A stretch of DNA of 64,000 nucleotides. Source: Litoribaculum gwangyangense. GTDB taxonomy: Bacteria > Bacteroidota > Bacteroidia > Flavobacteriales > Flavobacteriaceae. The translations under genes were made by a program, and so were the position numbers. A model generated the notes under the pieces. That model was not told the DNA's origin. It saw nothing but the letters and a program-made list of their open reading frames with translations, and ran no database searches. Where the stretch lies: positions 62,001-126,000 of the forward strand of contig NZ_BAABJW010000003.1 of the NCBI RefSeq assembly GCF_039543505.1. The letters run 5' to 3'. Shown one piece after another: positions 25,841 to 34,493 of the stretch. The first letter of the stretch is position 1. Every line of letters starts with the position of its first letter.

Positions 25841-28078
25841 ATGTCCCGAATAAGACACCACATATTTATTTTACTGATGCTCTTTAGCATTAGTGTTTCT
25901 GCGCAAAAAAACATCGAAGAGGATCCTGAAATAGCACAGAATAATATTAATTATCGTATTACGCAATCACAAACCGAATTAGAAAATTATAACTATTTTG
26001 AGGCTCAGAAAAATTTAGATGAGGCATTAAAACTCGCTGAAAAAATTGACAATAAAGAAAGTATTGGCCTGATATACAGTATTAAAGGTAGATTACAACT
26101 AATTATTGAAGAGTATGATAAAGCAATAAAATCCTTAAATAAAGCCGTTGAGGTACAGCGGATAACCAATGACAATAAAAATTTAGGAAAATCATACAAA
26201 ATTTTTGGTGATGTTTATTCAGCAAAAGAAGACTATTATCAAGCTTTAGACTCCTATACAGCTGCAAAATCAAAATTTGAAGAAGAAGAACTAGATGCAG
26301 ATTTAGCAGAAACCTTACTCTGTGAAGGTAAAACCTTTAAATTTCTAAAAAACTACAAAAAATCAAGAGATATCATTGAGCAAGCTCTCGCTTTGGCTAA
26401 AAAAGATAATTTCACTAAAACTCAAAGTGAAGCATTAATTAATCTTGCAACTGTTTACAGCAAATTAAATAATAATGATAAAGCTTTAGTACTCGCCAAT
26501 GAAGGGATAGACTTAGCGAAAAAGAATAATTACGCAAACATTCTTAATCAAGGATATTTGATAATTAGTAATCTTTATAATGACGTTGAAAATTATAAAT
26601 CCTCACGCGATTATTTAAATGCCCATTTACAACTTTCAGATTCCATTAGAAGTTTAACCCGTATAAACTCATCTAAAGATCAAGAAGCTCAATATCTTTT
26701 GAATGAGGAAATTGAAAAAAATAAAGCCGTTGTAGAAAAATTAGAGCAAGCCGAGGACGACAAAAATTTAGGGACTTTAATATCTATTTTAAGTGTCGCA
26801 TTAATAACGATCTTATCCTTATTAACCTTATCGCTTTACAAAAACAACAATATAAGGTTAAAAACCAATAATATGCTTCACAAAAAGAATAGTGAGCTTA
26901 TTATAGCCAAAGAAAAAGCCGAATTAGCCTCAAAAACAAAAGCTAATTTCCTTTCAACTGTAACACACGAGCTTAGAACGCCATTATATGCCGTTACCGG
27001 TTTAAGTAATATGTTATTGGAAGAAAACCCAAAACCAGAACAAATTCAACACTTAAAATCTTTAAAGTTTTCAGGCGATTATTTACTAACGTTTATTAAT
27101 GATATACTCCAAATAAATAAAATTGAAGCCAACAAAGTAGATATTGAGCCAGAATCCTTCAATTTAAAGAAGAAAATCAATAACATTATTTTAGCGCTTA
27201 ACAATTCTGCCCAAGAAAATAATATCAAAATTCATTTTGAATACGACAAGGATCTACCTGAGAATTATATAGCAGACCAATTAAAGATATCACAAATACT
27301 CATAAACCTTCTTGGTAACTCTATCAAATTTACCAAGGATGGGGATATTTGGATAAGAGTTTATAAAATTCAAGAAAAAGATAAAATTCACACTTTACGT
27401 TTTGAAGTTGAGGATAATGGAATAGGAATCAGCCAAGAAAAACAAGACCATATGTTTGAAAGCTTTTCTCAGGGCTCCATACAAATCAACAGGAAATATG
27501 GTGGTACAGGTTTAGGACTCTCTATTGTTAAAGGTTTAATTGATATTTTAAAAGGTAATATTTATGTGAAAAGTGAATTGGATGTCGGAACCACTTTTTA
27601 TTTTGAAATACCTTTAGAATATACTGACTCCAAAAAAGGAGAAAAAGATAAGATATCCTATTTTAATCCAAAAAACAATGATATAGACCTTACAAAGGTT
27701 AAGATTTTGGTTGTAGAAGACAACAAAATTAACCAAATGATTACAAAGAAAATCTTAACCAAAATGGAACTTTATTGTGATGTGGTGGACAATGGTGAAA
27801 CAGCAGTGGAAAAGATTAAGGCCAATAAATACGATATTGTTTTAATGGATATTCACATGCCAGGAATTAGCGGTATTGAAGCTACTAAAATTGTAAGATC
27901 TTTTGATAAAAACTTAACTATTTTTGCGCTAACTGCCGTTACTATTGAAGATAAAATGCATGAATTTGAAGAAGCTGGTTTTACCGATATTATACCCAAA
28001 CCATTTAAACAGGAAGAGTTTGAGAAAAAACTTTACAATGCATTAACCAACAAAAAAGGCTCTTCGGCTAGCGCTTAA
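25841..28078 (+). CDS. TPR-containing hybrid sensor histidine kinase
   Basis: A 745-residue sensor: signal peptide (about 1-21), periplasmic tetratricopeptide repeats (about 30-270), one transmembrane helix (about 310-330), a short coiled coil, HisKA with THELRTP (phospho-acceptor His376), an HATPase_c domain (N box LINLLGNSIKFT, GTGLGLSIV), and a fused receiver domain at about 625-738 with phospho-acceptor Asp670 in VLMDIHMPG and the Lys in IIPKPF. The TPR domain probably senses a partner protein. There is no DNA-binding output and no adjacent regulator, so the target is elsewhere. It overlaps the convergent lpxK by 11 bases. Confidence 0.92.
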   Translation: MSRIRHHIFILLMLFSISVSAQKNIEEDPEIAQNNINYRITQSQTELENYNYFEAQKNLDEALKLAEKIDNKESIGLIYSIKGRLQLIIEEYDKAIKSLNKAVEVQRITNDNKNLGKSYKIFGDVYSAKEDYYQALDSYTAAKSKFEEEELDADLAETLLCEGKTFKFLKNYKKSRDIIEQALALAKKDNFTKTQSEALINLATVYSKLNNNDKALVLANEGIDLAKKNNYANILNQGYLIISNLYNDVENYKSSRDYLNAHLQLSDSIRSLTRINSSKDQEAQYLLNEEIEKNKAVVEKLEQAEDDKNLGTLISILSVALITILSLLTLSLYKNNNIRLKTNNMLHKKNSELIIAKEKAELASKTKANFLSTVTHELRTPLYAVTGLSNMLLEENPKPEQIQHLKSLKFSGDYLLTFINDILQINKIEANKVDIEPESFNLKKKINNIILALNNSAQENNIKIHFEYDKDLPENYIADQLKISQILINLLGNSIKFTKDGDIWIRVYKIQEKDKIHTLRFEVEDNGIGISQEKQDHMFESFSQGSIQINRKYGGTGLGLSIVKGLIDILKGNIYVKSELDVGTTFYFEIPLEYTDSKKGEKDKISYFNPKNNDIDLTKVKILVVEDNKINQMITKKILTKMELYCDVVDNGETAVEKIKANKYDIVLMDIHMPGISGIEATKIVRSFDKNLTIFALTAVTIEDKMHEFEEAGFTDIIPKPFKQEEFEKKLYNALTNKKGSSASA

Positions 28079-29072
28079 CAAATTTTATTATGGCGTTATT
28101 GAATTTCTCAGCATCATATATTTTTACCGTAATTGGTAAATAAAACAATTTTTCTTTTAAAGTTTCATATTGTTTTAGTCGCATAAAATCTTTTTCTGTA
28201 GTTAAAATGAAGTCTTTTTTAGTGAGTAAATCAATATCTTTTTCTGTAAAATCATAATGATCTTTAAAATTAAAATGCTCAAATTTTAAACTTTTTGATT
28301 TTAAAAACGCTACTAAAGGATCTGAATTTGCTATACCTGTGACTAAGGTGAAATCTTTTAAGTCATCAATGCTTTTTGTGTTTAATTCAGATATAATTTT
28401 TTCAGAATAATTAATTGAGCTAAAATATATTTGTTCGTGGTTTACAGCTTTAATCTTTTGCGAAATAACCTTTTTTTGCAATTCACTGAGATTATTTGGG
28501 CATTTGGTAACTACTATTACATTAGCACGTTCTGCACCTCTTATTGGCTCTCTTAAATTACCAGTTGGGAGCATGATATCCTTAAAGTATAGACTCTGAT
28601 ATGTAGTAAGCAAAATATTTAAACCTGCTTTTACTTTTCTGTGTTGGTAAGCGTCATCAAGCAAAATGATGTCGATATTTTTATCCAATCGTTTTAATTC
28701 ATCAATGCCATTTTTTCTATCAGAATCTACGGCAACGTAAATTTCATTTTTAAACTTATTATAAAACTGAAATGGTTCATCTCCAATGGTTTTAGAAGTA
28801 GATGTTTCATTGGCTAATTGAAAACCCTGGGTTTTTCTTTTGTAACCTCTGCTTAAAGTCGCTAACTTATAATCCCTTTTTAAAAGATTTACCAAATACT
28901 CAATCATAGGAGTTTTACCAGTTCCTCCAGCGCTTAAATTACCAACACAAATTACAGGAAAATCATATGAAACAGACTTTTTAATACCCCAATCGTATAA
29001 TTTATTACGCAACCATGTAATAAAATAATATACAGGAACAAAAGGAATTAATATTTTTCGCAATAGCTTCAT
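28068..29072 (-). CDS. lpxK: Tetraacyldisaccharide 4'-kinase
   Basis: Phosphorylates the 4' position of the lipid A precursor at the inner face of the inner membrane. The 334 residues start with a membrane-associating helix (LLRKILIPFVPVYYFITWL) and contain the Walker A loop GNLSAGGTGKTP at about 42-53. Other blocks are LSRGYKRKT, IGDEPF, DRKNGIDEL and LLDDAYQHRKV (catalytic Asp region). Length is normal. Its 3' end overlaps the kinase gene by 11 bases; its 5' end is divergent from the Nif3 gene with 46 bases between. No other lipid A genes are nearby. Confidence 0.95.
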   Translation of the reverse strand: MKLLRKILIPFVPVYYFITWLRNKLYDWGIKKSVSYDFPVICVGNLSAGGTGKTPMIEYLVNLLKRDYKLATLSRGYKRKTQGFQLANETSTSKTIGDEPFQFYNKFKNEIYVAVDSDRKNGIDELKRLDKNIDIILLDDAYQHRKVKAGLNILLTTYQSLYFKDIMLPTGNLREPIRGAERANVIVVTKCPNNLSELQKKVISQKIKAVNHEQIYFSSINYSEKIISELNTKSIDDLKDFTLVTGIANSDPLVAFLKSKSLKFEHFNFKDHYDFTEKDIDLLTKKDFILTTEKDFMRLKQYETLKEKLFYLPITVKIYDAEKFNNAIIKFVKR

Positions 29073-29077
29073 TTAAG

Positions 29078-29100
29078 CGAAAGTAATTATTTTATCTTTG
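29078..29100. promoter_or_regulatory. Divergent -7 boxes between lpxK and the Nif3 gene
   Basis: Plus strand: TATCTTTG at 29093-29100 ahead of the Nif3 gene. Minus strand: TACTTTCG at 29085-29078 ahead of lpxK, one base off consensus. They sit back to back within a 46-base gap, so each -33 region would overlap the other promoter. Confidence 0.4.
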
Positions 29101-29118
29101 AAGTAAAACATATTAAAT

Positions 29119-30213
29119 ATGATTGTTCAGGACGTCATAAATTATTTAGAAGAACTTGCGCCATTAGCTTATGCCGAAGATTTTGATAATGTGGGTCTTT
29201 TAGTAGGTAACAAAAACACTCCTGTTTCTGGTATTTTAGTCACTTTAGATACCTTGGAAACTGTTGTTGATGAAGCCATAGAAAAAAACTGTAACCTTAT
29301 TGTAAGCTTCCACCCTATTATTTTTAAGGGTTTAAAAAAAATAACTGGTAAAAATTATGTAGAGCGCGTTGTTATAAAATCTATTAAACATGACATCGCT
29401 ATTTACAGTATCCACACGGCTTTAGATAATGCTTTACAAGGTGTTAATAACATGATTTGCGATCAGTTGGGATTAAGAAATAAACGCATTTTAATTCCAC
29501 AAAGCGAAACTATAAAAAAACTTACTACCTATGTTCCAAAAAATGAAGCTGAAGTTTTGCGAAACGCCTTATTTAGCAGTGGGGCTGGCCAAATAGGATA
29601 TTACAGCGATTGCAGTTTTAATGTAGAAGGTATGGGCACTTATAATGGTAATGAACATTCCAATCCTAAAAAAGGTGAAAAAGGCAAGATTCATAAAGAG
29701 GAAGAAACAAAAATTACGATTACTTACGCTAAACATTTAGAACCGAAAGTGATTGAAACACTTTTTAAAACCCACACATACGAAGAAGTAGCCTATGAAA
29801 TAACCACTTTAGAAAACAAAAATCAACATATTGGCATGGGAATGGTTGGAGAACTTGAAAACCCCATGGATGAAAACGATTTTCTAACTTATTTAAAAAG
29901 TAAAATGAATACCAAATGTATCAGGCATTCCTCTTTTTTGAATAAAAAAATAAAAAAAATAGCGGTTTTAGGTGGCTCAGGCAGTTTTGCCATTGAGGCT
30001 GCCAAAGCTTCGGGATCGGATGCTTTTGTTACTGCTGATTTAAAATACCATGACTTTTTTCAAGCAGAAAACAACATCCTTTTAACAGATATTGGACATT
30101 ATGAAAGTGAACAGTTCACAAAAAATCTTTTAGTAGCATATCTTACAAAAAAAATTACTAATTTTGCAATCATTTTATCAAACACGAATACCAATCCTGT
30201 TAAGTATTTTTAA
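29119..30213 (+). CDS. Nif3-like dinuclear metal centre protein
   Basis: A 364-residue member of the Nif3/YbgI family, toroidal hexamers holding two metal ions per subunit. Metal-ligand regions are AEDFDNVGLLVG, SFHPIIFKG, YSIHTALDNALQGVN and the C-terminal DIGHYESEQF. The central ~110 residues (about 130-245) form the extra PII-like insert found in the long form. The biochemical role is still unsettled for the family; GTP cyclohydrolase I type 2 is a common but doubtful label. It is followed 3 bases later by a coiled-coil gene, a pairing often seen in Bacteroidota. Confidence 0.92.
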   Translation: MIVQDVINYLEELAPLAYAEDFDNVGLLVGNKNTPVSGILVTLDTLETVVDEAIEKNCNLIVSFHPIIFKGLKKITGKNYVERVVIKSIKHDIAIYSIHTALDNALQGVNNMICDQLGLRNKRILIPQSETIKKLTTYVPKNEAEVLRNALFSSGAGQIGYYSDCSFNVEGMGTYNGNEHSNPKKGEKGKIHKEEETKITITYAKHLEPKVIETLFKTHTYEEVAYEITTLENKNQHIGMGMVGELENPMDENDFLTYLKSKMNTKCIRHSSFLNKKIKKIAVLGGSGSFAIEAAKASGSDAFVTADLKYHDFFQAENNILLTDIGHYESEQFTKNLLVAYLTKKITNFAIILSNTNTNPVKYF

Positions 30214-30216
30214 AGT

Positions 30217-30996
30217 ATGGCTAATAAGAAAGAAGCAACTGTAGAAGAGCGTTTAAGAGCGCTTTATGATTTACAACTTATCGATTCACGTATCGATGAA
30301 ATTAGAAATGTACGTGGAGAACTTCCATTAGAAGTTCGTGATTTAGAAGATGAAGTAGCTGGATTAAATATAAGATTAGAAAAACTGGTTGCTAGTTTAG
30401 AGGTTATTGACAACGATATAGCAAGTAAGAAAAACTTAATTGAAGAATCTAAATCGTTAATAAAAAAATACAGTGAACAACAAAAAAACGTTAGAAATAA
30501 TAGAGAATTTAATTCTTTAACAAAAGAAGTTGAATTTCAAGAACTTGAAATAGAATTAGCTGAAAAGCATATTAAAGAGTTTAAAGCACAAATAGAGCAG
30601 AAAAAAGAAGTCATAGCGGAAACTAAGGAGCGTTTAAAAGAACGTGAAACTCATTTAAAACACAAAAAAGGTGAATTGGATGCCATTCTAGCGGAAACTG
30701 AAAAAGAAGAAGAAGCTTTAATCTCTAAATCTAAAGAATACAAAGAGCAAATTGAAGAGCGTTTGGTAGCTGCATATACTAGAATAAGAACCAATGTGAA
30801 AAATGGTTTAGCGGTCGTACCTATTGAAAGAGGAGCCTCTGGTGGGTCTTTCTTTACTATTCCACCACAAGTACAGGTTGAAATAGCTTCTCGTAAAAAA
30901 GTAATTACAGATGAGCATAGTGGAAGAATTTTAGTTGATGCCGCACTAGCTGAGGAACAAAAAGCTAAAATGGAAAAATTATTTTCAAAACTATAA
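30217..30996 (+). CDS. Coiled-coil protein of the C4 zinc-ribbon family, cysteine-free
   Basis: A 259-residue cytoplasmic protein. Residues about 10-190 form a long charged antiparallel coiled-coil hairpin (heptads such as EELELAEKHIKEFKAQ-like stretches rich in E and K). The last ~60 residues align in pattern with the C-terminal zinc ribbon of COG1579 proteins (IPPQVQVEI, SGRILV), but all four ribbon cysteines are absent and the whole protein has no Cys, so it cannot bind zinc that way. Function is unknown; relatives are proposed to bind nucleic acid or ribosomal partners. Coupled to the Nif3 gene and ended by a perfect palindromic terminator. Confidence 0.85.
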   Translation: MANKKEATVEERLRALYDLQLIDSRIDEIRNVRGELPLEVRDLEDEVAGLNIRLEKLVASLEVIDNDIASKKNLIEESKSLIKKYSEQQKNVRNNREFNSLTKEVEFQELEIELAEKHIKEFKAQIEQKKEVIAETKERLKERETHLKHKKGELDAILAETEKEEEALISKSKEYKEQIEERLVAAYTRIRTNVKNGLAVVPIERGASGGSFFTIPPQVQVEIASRKKVITDEHSGRILVDAALAEEQKAKMEKLFSKL

Positions 30997-31016
30997 ACAT
31001 TCAAAAACACCTAATT

Positions 31017-31050
31017 AAAAGCCTTTCGATATCGAAAGGCTTTTGTTTTT
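31017..31050 (+). terminator. Terminator after the Nif3/coiled-coil operon
   Basis: Perfect inverted repeat 31017-31030 with 31031-31044 (the innermost bases form the loop), followed by a T-rich run to 31050. Confidence 0.85.
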
Positions 31051-31123
31051 TAATAAAACTTTCACAAAGAAAACATTAAGGTTTTGTACTTTTATCCGTC
31101 TATTGAAAAAGAAAATAAAACCC

Positions 31124-31780
31124 ATGAAAAAATTAATTCCTTTAGTACTCTTAACTTTAATATTTAATTGTAAAAACCAAGCACAAAATAACGAAGAACA
31201 ACTAGCAGTTATAAATGCTGAACCTATTGAAGTTCCTATTAAAAATGGAAAAGCACGAGCCTATTTTGCGAGCGGTTGCTTTTGGTGTGTTGAAGCTATT
31301 TATGAGAGCGTAAAAGGTGTTGAGGAGTCCATTTCAGGGTATTCTGGTGGCCATACCAATAACCCAACCTACGAAGCTAGCAATACCGGAAGAACAGGAC
31401 ATGCCGAAGCGGTTGAAATTATTTACGACCCAAAAGTAGTGAGTTTTGAAACCCTGATTGATGTGTATTTTGCATCACAGAATGTTACGCAAGTTAACGG
31501 ACAAGGTAATGATAGAGGATCGCAGTACCGCTCCATTATTTTTTATCAAAATGAGAAACAAAAAAATATTATTTTAGGAAAAAAAGACGCTTTGGCGAAA
31601 AAGTTAGGCGTTAAAATAGCTGCTGAGGTGTATCCATTTCAAAAGTTTTGGGTAGCGGAAGATTATCATCAAGATTATGAAAAAAAGCATCCAAATCATC
31701 CTTACATACAAAACGTATCCATCCCCAGATTAAATAGATTTAAAGCTAAAATGCCAGAGGTATTAAAGGAAAGCCATTAA
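31124..31780 (+). CDS. msrA: Lipoprotein peptide-methionine (S)-S-oxide reductase
   Basis: Repairs oxidised methionine (S-sulfoxide) in proteins. I start at the Met of MKKLIPLVL; an upstream TTG-initiated extension would begin inside the terminator. The first 20 residues form a lipoprotein signal with lipobox LIFNC, so unlike cytosolic MsrA this copy is anchored on the periplasmic side. The catalytic domain has YFASGCFWCVEA (active Cys in GCFWC), YSGGHTNNPTYE, GRTGHAEAVEI, DRGSQYRS and the late AEDYHQDY. No resolving cysteines follow, so it needs another reductant. Single gene. Confidence 0.95.
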   Translation: MKKLIPLVLLTLIFNCKNQAQNNEEQLAVINAEPIEVPIKNGKARAYFASGCFWCVEAIYESVKGVEESISGYSGGHTNNPTYEASNTGRTGHAEAVEIIYDPKVVSFETLIDVYFASQNVTQVNGQGNDRGSQYRSIIFYQNEKQKNIILGKKDALAKKLGVKIAAEVYPFQKFWVAEDYHQDYEKKHPNHPYIQNVSIPRLNRFKAKMPEVLKESH

Positions 31781-31787
31781 ACCTGAA

Positions 31788-31815
31788 ATACAAAAATTGA
31801 TTTTGTATAATTTTT
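31788..31815 (+). terminator. Weak terminator after msrA
   Basis: 8-bp AT-rich inverted repeat (31788-31795 and 31801-31808, 5-base loop) followed by a T-run to 31815. Low GC makes it uncertain. Confidence 0.4.
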
Positions 31816-31909
31816 CGACTAACTTCGTTTAACTGCTGATATAAAAAATGAAAACAGTTCATATCATGACATTATCATCAATTATAGGAATGAACCTGAA
31901 AAGTCAATA

Positions 31910-32701
31910 GTGGAAATAATCAGAAACAATATAAATCGAGCATTTCTAGTAATCGTCATCTTGGTTAGTATTACGGGTTTCTGGAATATCTATTTTGGTC
32001 CCGATTCCGATCCAACATTTTATCAAAACTTGCATGTTTTCACAACTTTCTTATGGCTCGGACTAATTTTAGCACAACTTGTTTATATTGATTCAAGAAA
32101 GAACTCGATACATAGAAGATTAGGTAATTCCATTTTTGTTGTTGGACCAATTCTTATCGCAACCTTAGTGTTGCTTTCTGTTCACTCAGCATCAAAATCA
32201 GCTGCTCGTGGTGAAGCAGACATGCTTGTGATTCAGAATATATTTCCCGCATTAGAAGTTGCTATACTTATTTTGCTAGGATTCCTATTTCGAAAAAACA
32301 GAATGCTACACGGACATTTTCTGATGAGTACTTCCCTCTTATTTTTCGGAATAGCTCTTTTCTTTACTCTTATTAGCTTTATTCCGGGTTATAAAATTGA
32401 GGGCCCAGAAACGTTTTATCGATTTGAAACAGCCGGCATTACCGCAACTTACATAGGTGTTGCTTTTGGCTTGCTTCTGTTTATTTTCCAAAGAAAGTCA
32501 GGTTGGCCATGGCTTTTAGTATCCATCCTATTCTTTGTTAATGGATACATAGGCGAATTAATTGAAAGAGCTGATAAAATGGTAGCCTTTACAGCATACA
32601 TTGGTTCAATTAATGAGTACGTGGCTTTTCTTAGTGCATTATTGGTTGTTCTAGCAGTTTTAATCTTGTCATTCTCAAAAAGAAAAGTCACAACGAACTA
32701 A
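31910..32701 (+). CDS. Uncharacterised seven-helix membrane protein
   Basis: A 263-residue integral membrane protein with about seven predicted helices: roughly 10-27, 38-55, 70-88, 108-124, 136-154, 172-190 and 196-212, plus one at the C-terminus. Loop motifs IHRRLGN after helix 2 and LHGHFLMST before helix 5 put conserved-looking His and Arg near the membrane face, a layout reminiscent of DUF2306-type haem or redox membrane proteins; I cannot name the family. It starts with GTG and has no clear promoter. A structured repeat begins 18 bases after its stop. The gene looks like an accessory cassette rather than part of an operon. Confidence 0.65.
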   Translation: MEIIRNNINRAFLVIVILVSITGFWNIYFGPDSDPTFYQNLHVFTTFLWLGLILAQLVYIDSRKNSIHRRLGNSIFVVGPILIATLVLLSVHSASKSAARGEADMLVIQNIFPALEVAILILLGFLFRKNRMLHGHFLMSTSLLFFGIALFFTLISFIPGYKIEGPETFYRFETAGITATYIGVAFGLLLFIFQRKSGWPWLLVSILFFVNGYIGELIERADKMVAFTAYIGSINEYVAFLSALLVVLAVLILSFSKRKVTTN

Positions 32702-32718
32702 AAAAAGATGATAACAAT

Positions 32719-32825
32719 GGCTATAAGTAGTTGCTTGTTCTCGCCTACTTCTGAAAACCCTAGCGGATTTTCAGTTTTGTCCGTACTTGCAAAGTTAGTG
32801 CTAACCCACGCAACTACTCATAGCC
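32719..32825. repeat. Structured ~107-bp intergenic repeat element
   Basis: Outer 16-bp inverted repeat (32719-32734 and 32810-32825) with one mismatch that becomes a G-U pair on one strand. Inside are a second hairpin (32751-32774, CTGAAAA paired with TTTTCAG) and smaller stems. From memory, close copies of this kind of element (GGCTAT...ATAGCC ends) are scattered through Flavobacteriaceae genomes. It fills most of the gap between the membrane protein and the methyltransferase. No open frame or transposase is present. Confidence 0.6.
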
Positions 32826-32867
32826 GAGAAGTTTAAACAACCTACAAAGAAAAGGCAATTCTCCTTG

Positions 32868-33674
32868 TTAAAGCTTTGTGGCTTTCAAAGTGAAAATCAA
32901 AGGATATAAGTTATCTTTTGTAACAAACATTCCAGAATCTGTTTTAATCAATTCGGGAAGAACATCGTAAGGACTTTCATGATACTCCTTTAAGTATTCC
33001 ATATGTAAACCTGCTTGTGTTAATGCTGTGACCACCTCACCTAAACCATGATTCCAGGCGTATTCCTTACTAATCATTTTAGAGTTTGTATTAGCATAAG
33101 TACCTTCATATTCTTCATAAATTACCTCATCTTGATTATAACCATATTTCATAACGGGTTTACCCTCTAAATAATCAAACATCCAAACGATGGGGTGAAA
33201 CTCAGCCATAAAAAATGTACCTCCTTTTTTTAAACGCTCTGCAATCATTTTCCCCCAAGGTTTTAAATCGGGTAACCAACCAATAACACCATAACTTGTA
33301 AACACGATGTCAAAAGTTTCTTTTATATATTTTGAAGTATCTAAAACATTACAACAAACAAATTGGGCATCTAAACCCAATTCGTTATTTAATTTTTTAG
33401 CAAGTTTAATGCCTTCATCACTCAAATCAACTCCTGTACATGTAGCTCCTAACCTACTCCAACTTAAAGTATCTTGTCCAAAATGACATTGCAAATGTAA
33501 AAGCGACCTTCCTTTTACGTCAATAAGGGCTTCTGTTTCATAAGACCCCAAAGAAGATTTCCCATTTTTAAAAGCCTCCAAATCATACATATCACTTTTT
33601 GCATGTACTTTTACCTTTTGATTCCATGTTTGCTTATTGATTTCAAAATATTTTTCGTTATTATTCATCTTCAA
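32868..33674 (-). CDS. Class I SAM-dependent methyltransferase
   Basis: A 268-residue Rossmann-fold methyltransferase. Motif I is LLHLQCHFGQDTLSW at about 58-72, followed by GVDLSDEGIKLAK (acidic ribose contact), a motif with CNVLDT, and FDIVFTSYGVIGWLPDL as motif IV. The C-terminal third, with FMAEFHPIVWMFDY and NHGLGEVVTALTQAGL, makes up the substrate side. The acceptor cannot be predicted; small molecules are more likely than nucleic acid. It is convergent with the region carrying the structured repeat and divergent from a lipoprotein gene, with 26 bases between their starts. Confidence 0.85.
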   Translation of the reverse strand: MKMNNNEKYFEINKQTWNQKVKVHAKSDMYDLEAFKNGKSSLGSYETEALIDVKGRSLLHLQCHFGQDTLSWSRLGATCTGVDLSDEGIKLAKKLNNELGLDAQFVCCNVLDTSKYIKETFDIVFTSYGVIGWLPDLKPWGKMIAERLKKGGTFFMAEFHPIVWMFDYLEGKPVMKYGYNQDEVIYEEYEGTYANTNSKMISKEYAWNHGLGEVVTALTQAGLHMEYLKEYHESPYDVLPELIKTDSGMFVTKDNLYPLIFTLKATKL

Positions 33675-33700
33675 GTTATATTTACCAAAAAATCTAAATT

Positions 33701-34366
33701 ATGAAAAAGCTTATTTATATTACTTTGTTTTTATTTGTTTTTGTTGGTTGCAAACAGAAAACTGAAACAAAAGCCACTGAACCAGAAATAGTTGAAAATC
33801 AAATTTCAATATCCCAAAAAATAGCTCATGCCCATGGTTTTGAAAACTGGAAAAATGTTTCTGAAGTAGCCTTTACTTTTAATGAAAAAAGACGTTGGGT
33901 TTGGAAAACTAAAACCAATGAAGTATCGCTTTTGCGTGAAACCGATACGATACTATACAATAGAAAACAAGTAGACTCATTGTTTGCCAAAACTGATAGT
34001 GCTTTTGTAAATGATAAATTTTGGCTCTTGATTCCTTTTCAACTAGTTTGGGATACTGGTGCTAGTATCTCTGAACCCGCCAAAGAGGCAGCGCCAATAA
34101 GTAAATCGGTATTAAATAAAATTACGTTAACCTATTCCAATAATTGTGGTGGTTACACGCCAGGGGATGCTTATGATATTTACTATAACGATGATTTTAT
34201 GATTAAGGAATGGCGTTTTAGAAGAAACAACCAACAAGAACCCTCGTTAACCAATACCTTTGAAAATTATCAAGATTTTAATGGTATTAAAATAGCTATG
34301 GAACATAAAAATGCAAAAGGCGATTGGAATTTAAAGTTTACTGATGTAAAAGTGACTTTAGATTAA
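33701..34366 (+). CDS. Lipoprotein of unknown function (DUF6503-like)
   Basis: A 221-residue exported lipoprotein: signal 1-16 with lipobox VFVGC. After a Glu/Thr-rich linker, the domain begins IAHAHGFENWKNVSEVAFTFN, a pattern (His-Gly, Trp, Phe) that I associate with the DUF6503 family of Bacteroidota; this assignment is from memory. The rest is beta-rich with several Trp and a GGYTPGDAYDIYYND segment, resembling outer-membrane lipoprotein-sorting (LolA-like) folds in flavour. No catalytic motif is evident. It stands alone and is convergent with the iron-sulphur protein gene, with a shared terminator between. Confidence 0.65.
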   Translation: MKKLIYITLFLFVFVGCKQKTETKATEPEIVENQISISQKIAHAHGFENWKNVSEVAFTFNEKRRWVWKTKTNEVSLLRETDTILYNRKQVDSLFAKTDSAFVNDKFWLLIPFQLVWDTGASISEPAKEAAPISKSVLNKITLTYSNNCGGYTPGDAYDIYYNDDFMIKEWRFRRNNQQEPSLTNTFENYQDFNGIKIAMEHKNAKGDWNLKFTDVKVTLD

Positions 34367-34456
34367 TTTTTATAAATTAAAACATCATCCAAAATTTAAT
34401 GCTAGGCGTATATAAAGTATCATATTAATTTTCCGCAATATGCGTCTATATATTCT

Positions 34457-34490
34457 AAAGCGCTTGAGTTAATGATTCAAGCGCTTTTTT
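34457..34490. terminator. Terminator between convergent genes
   Basis: 11-bp perfect inverted repeat (34457-34467 and 34477-34487, 9-base loop) with a T-run, between the DUF6503-like gene and the iron-sulphur gene. Confidence 0.78.
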
Positions 34491-34493
34491 AAT

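Noticed and set aside
32719..32825. Integron attC site
   Set aside because: The folded layout is similar, but I found no clear GTTRRRY/RYYYAAC core pair at the ends, no integrase gene and no cassette array in the window.
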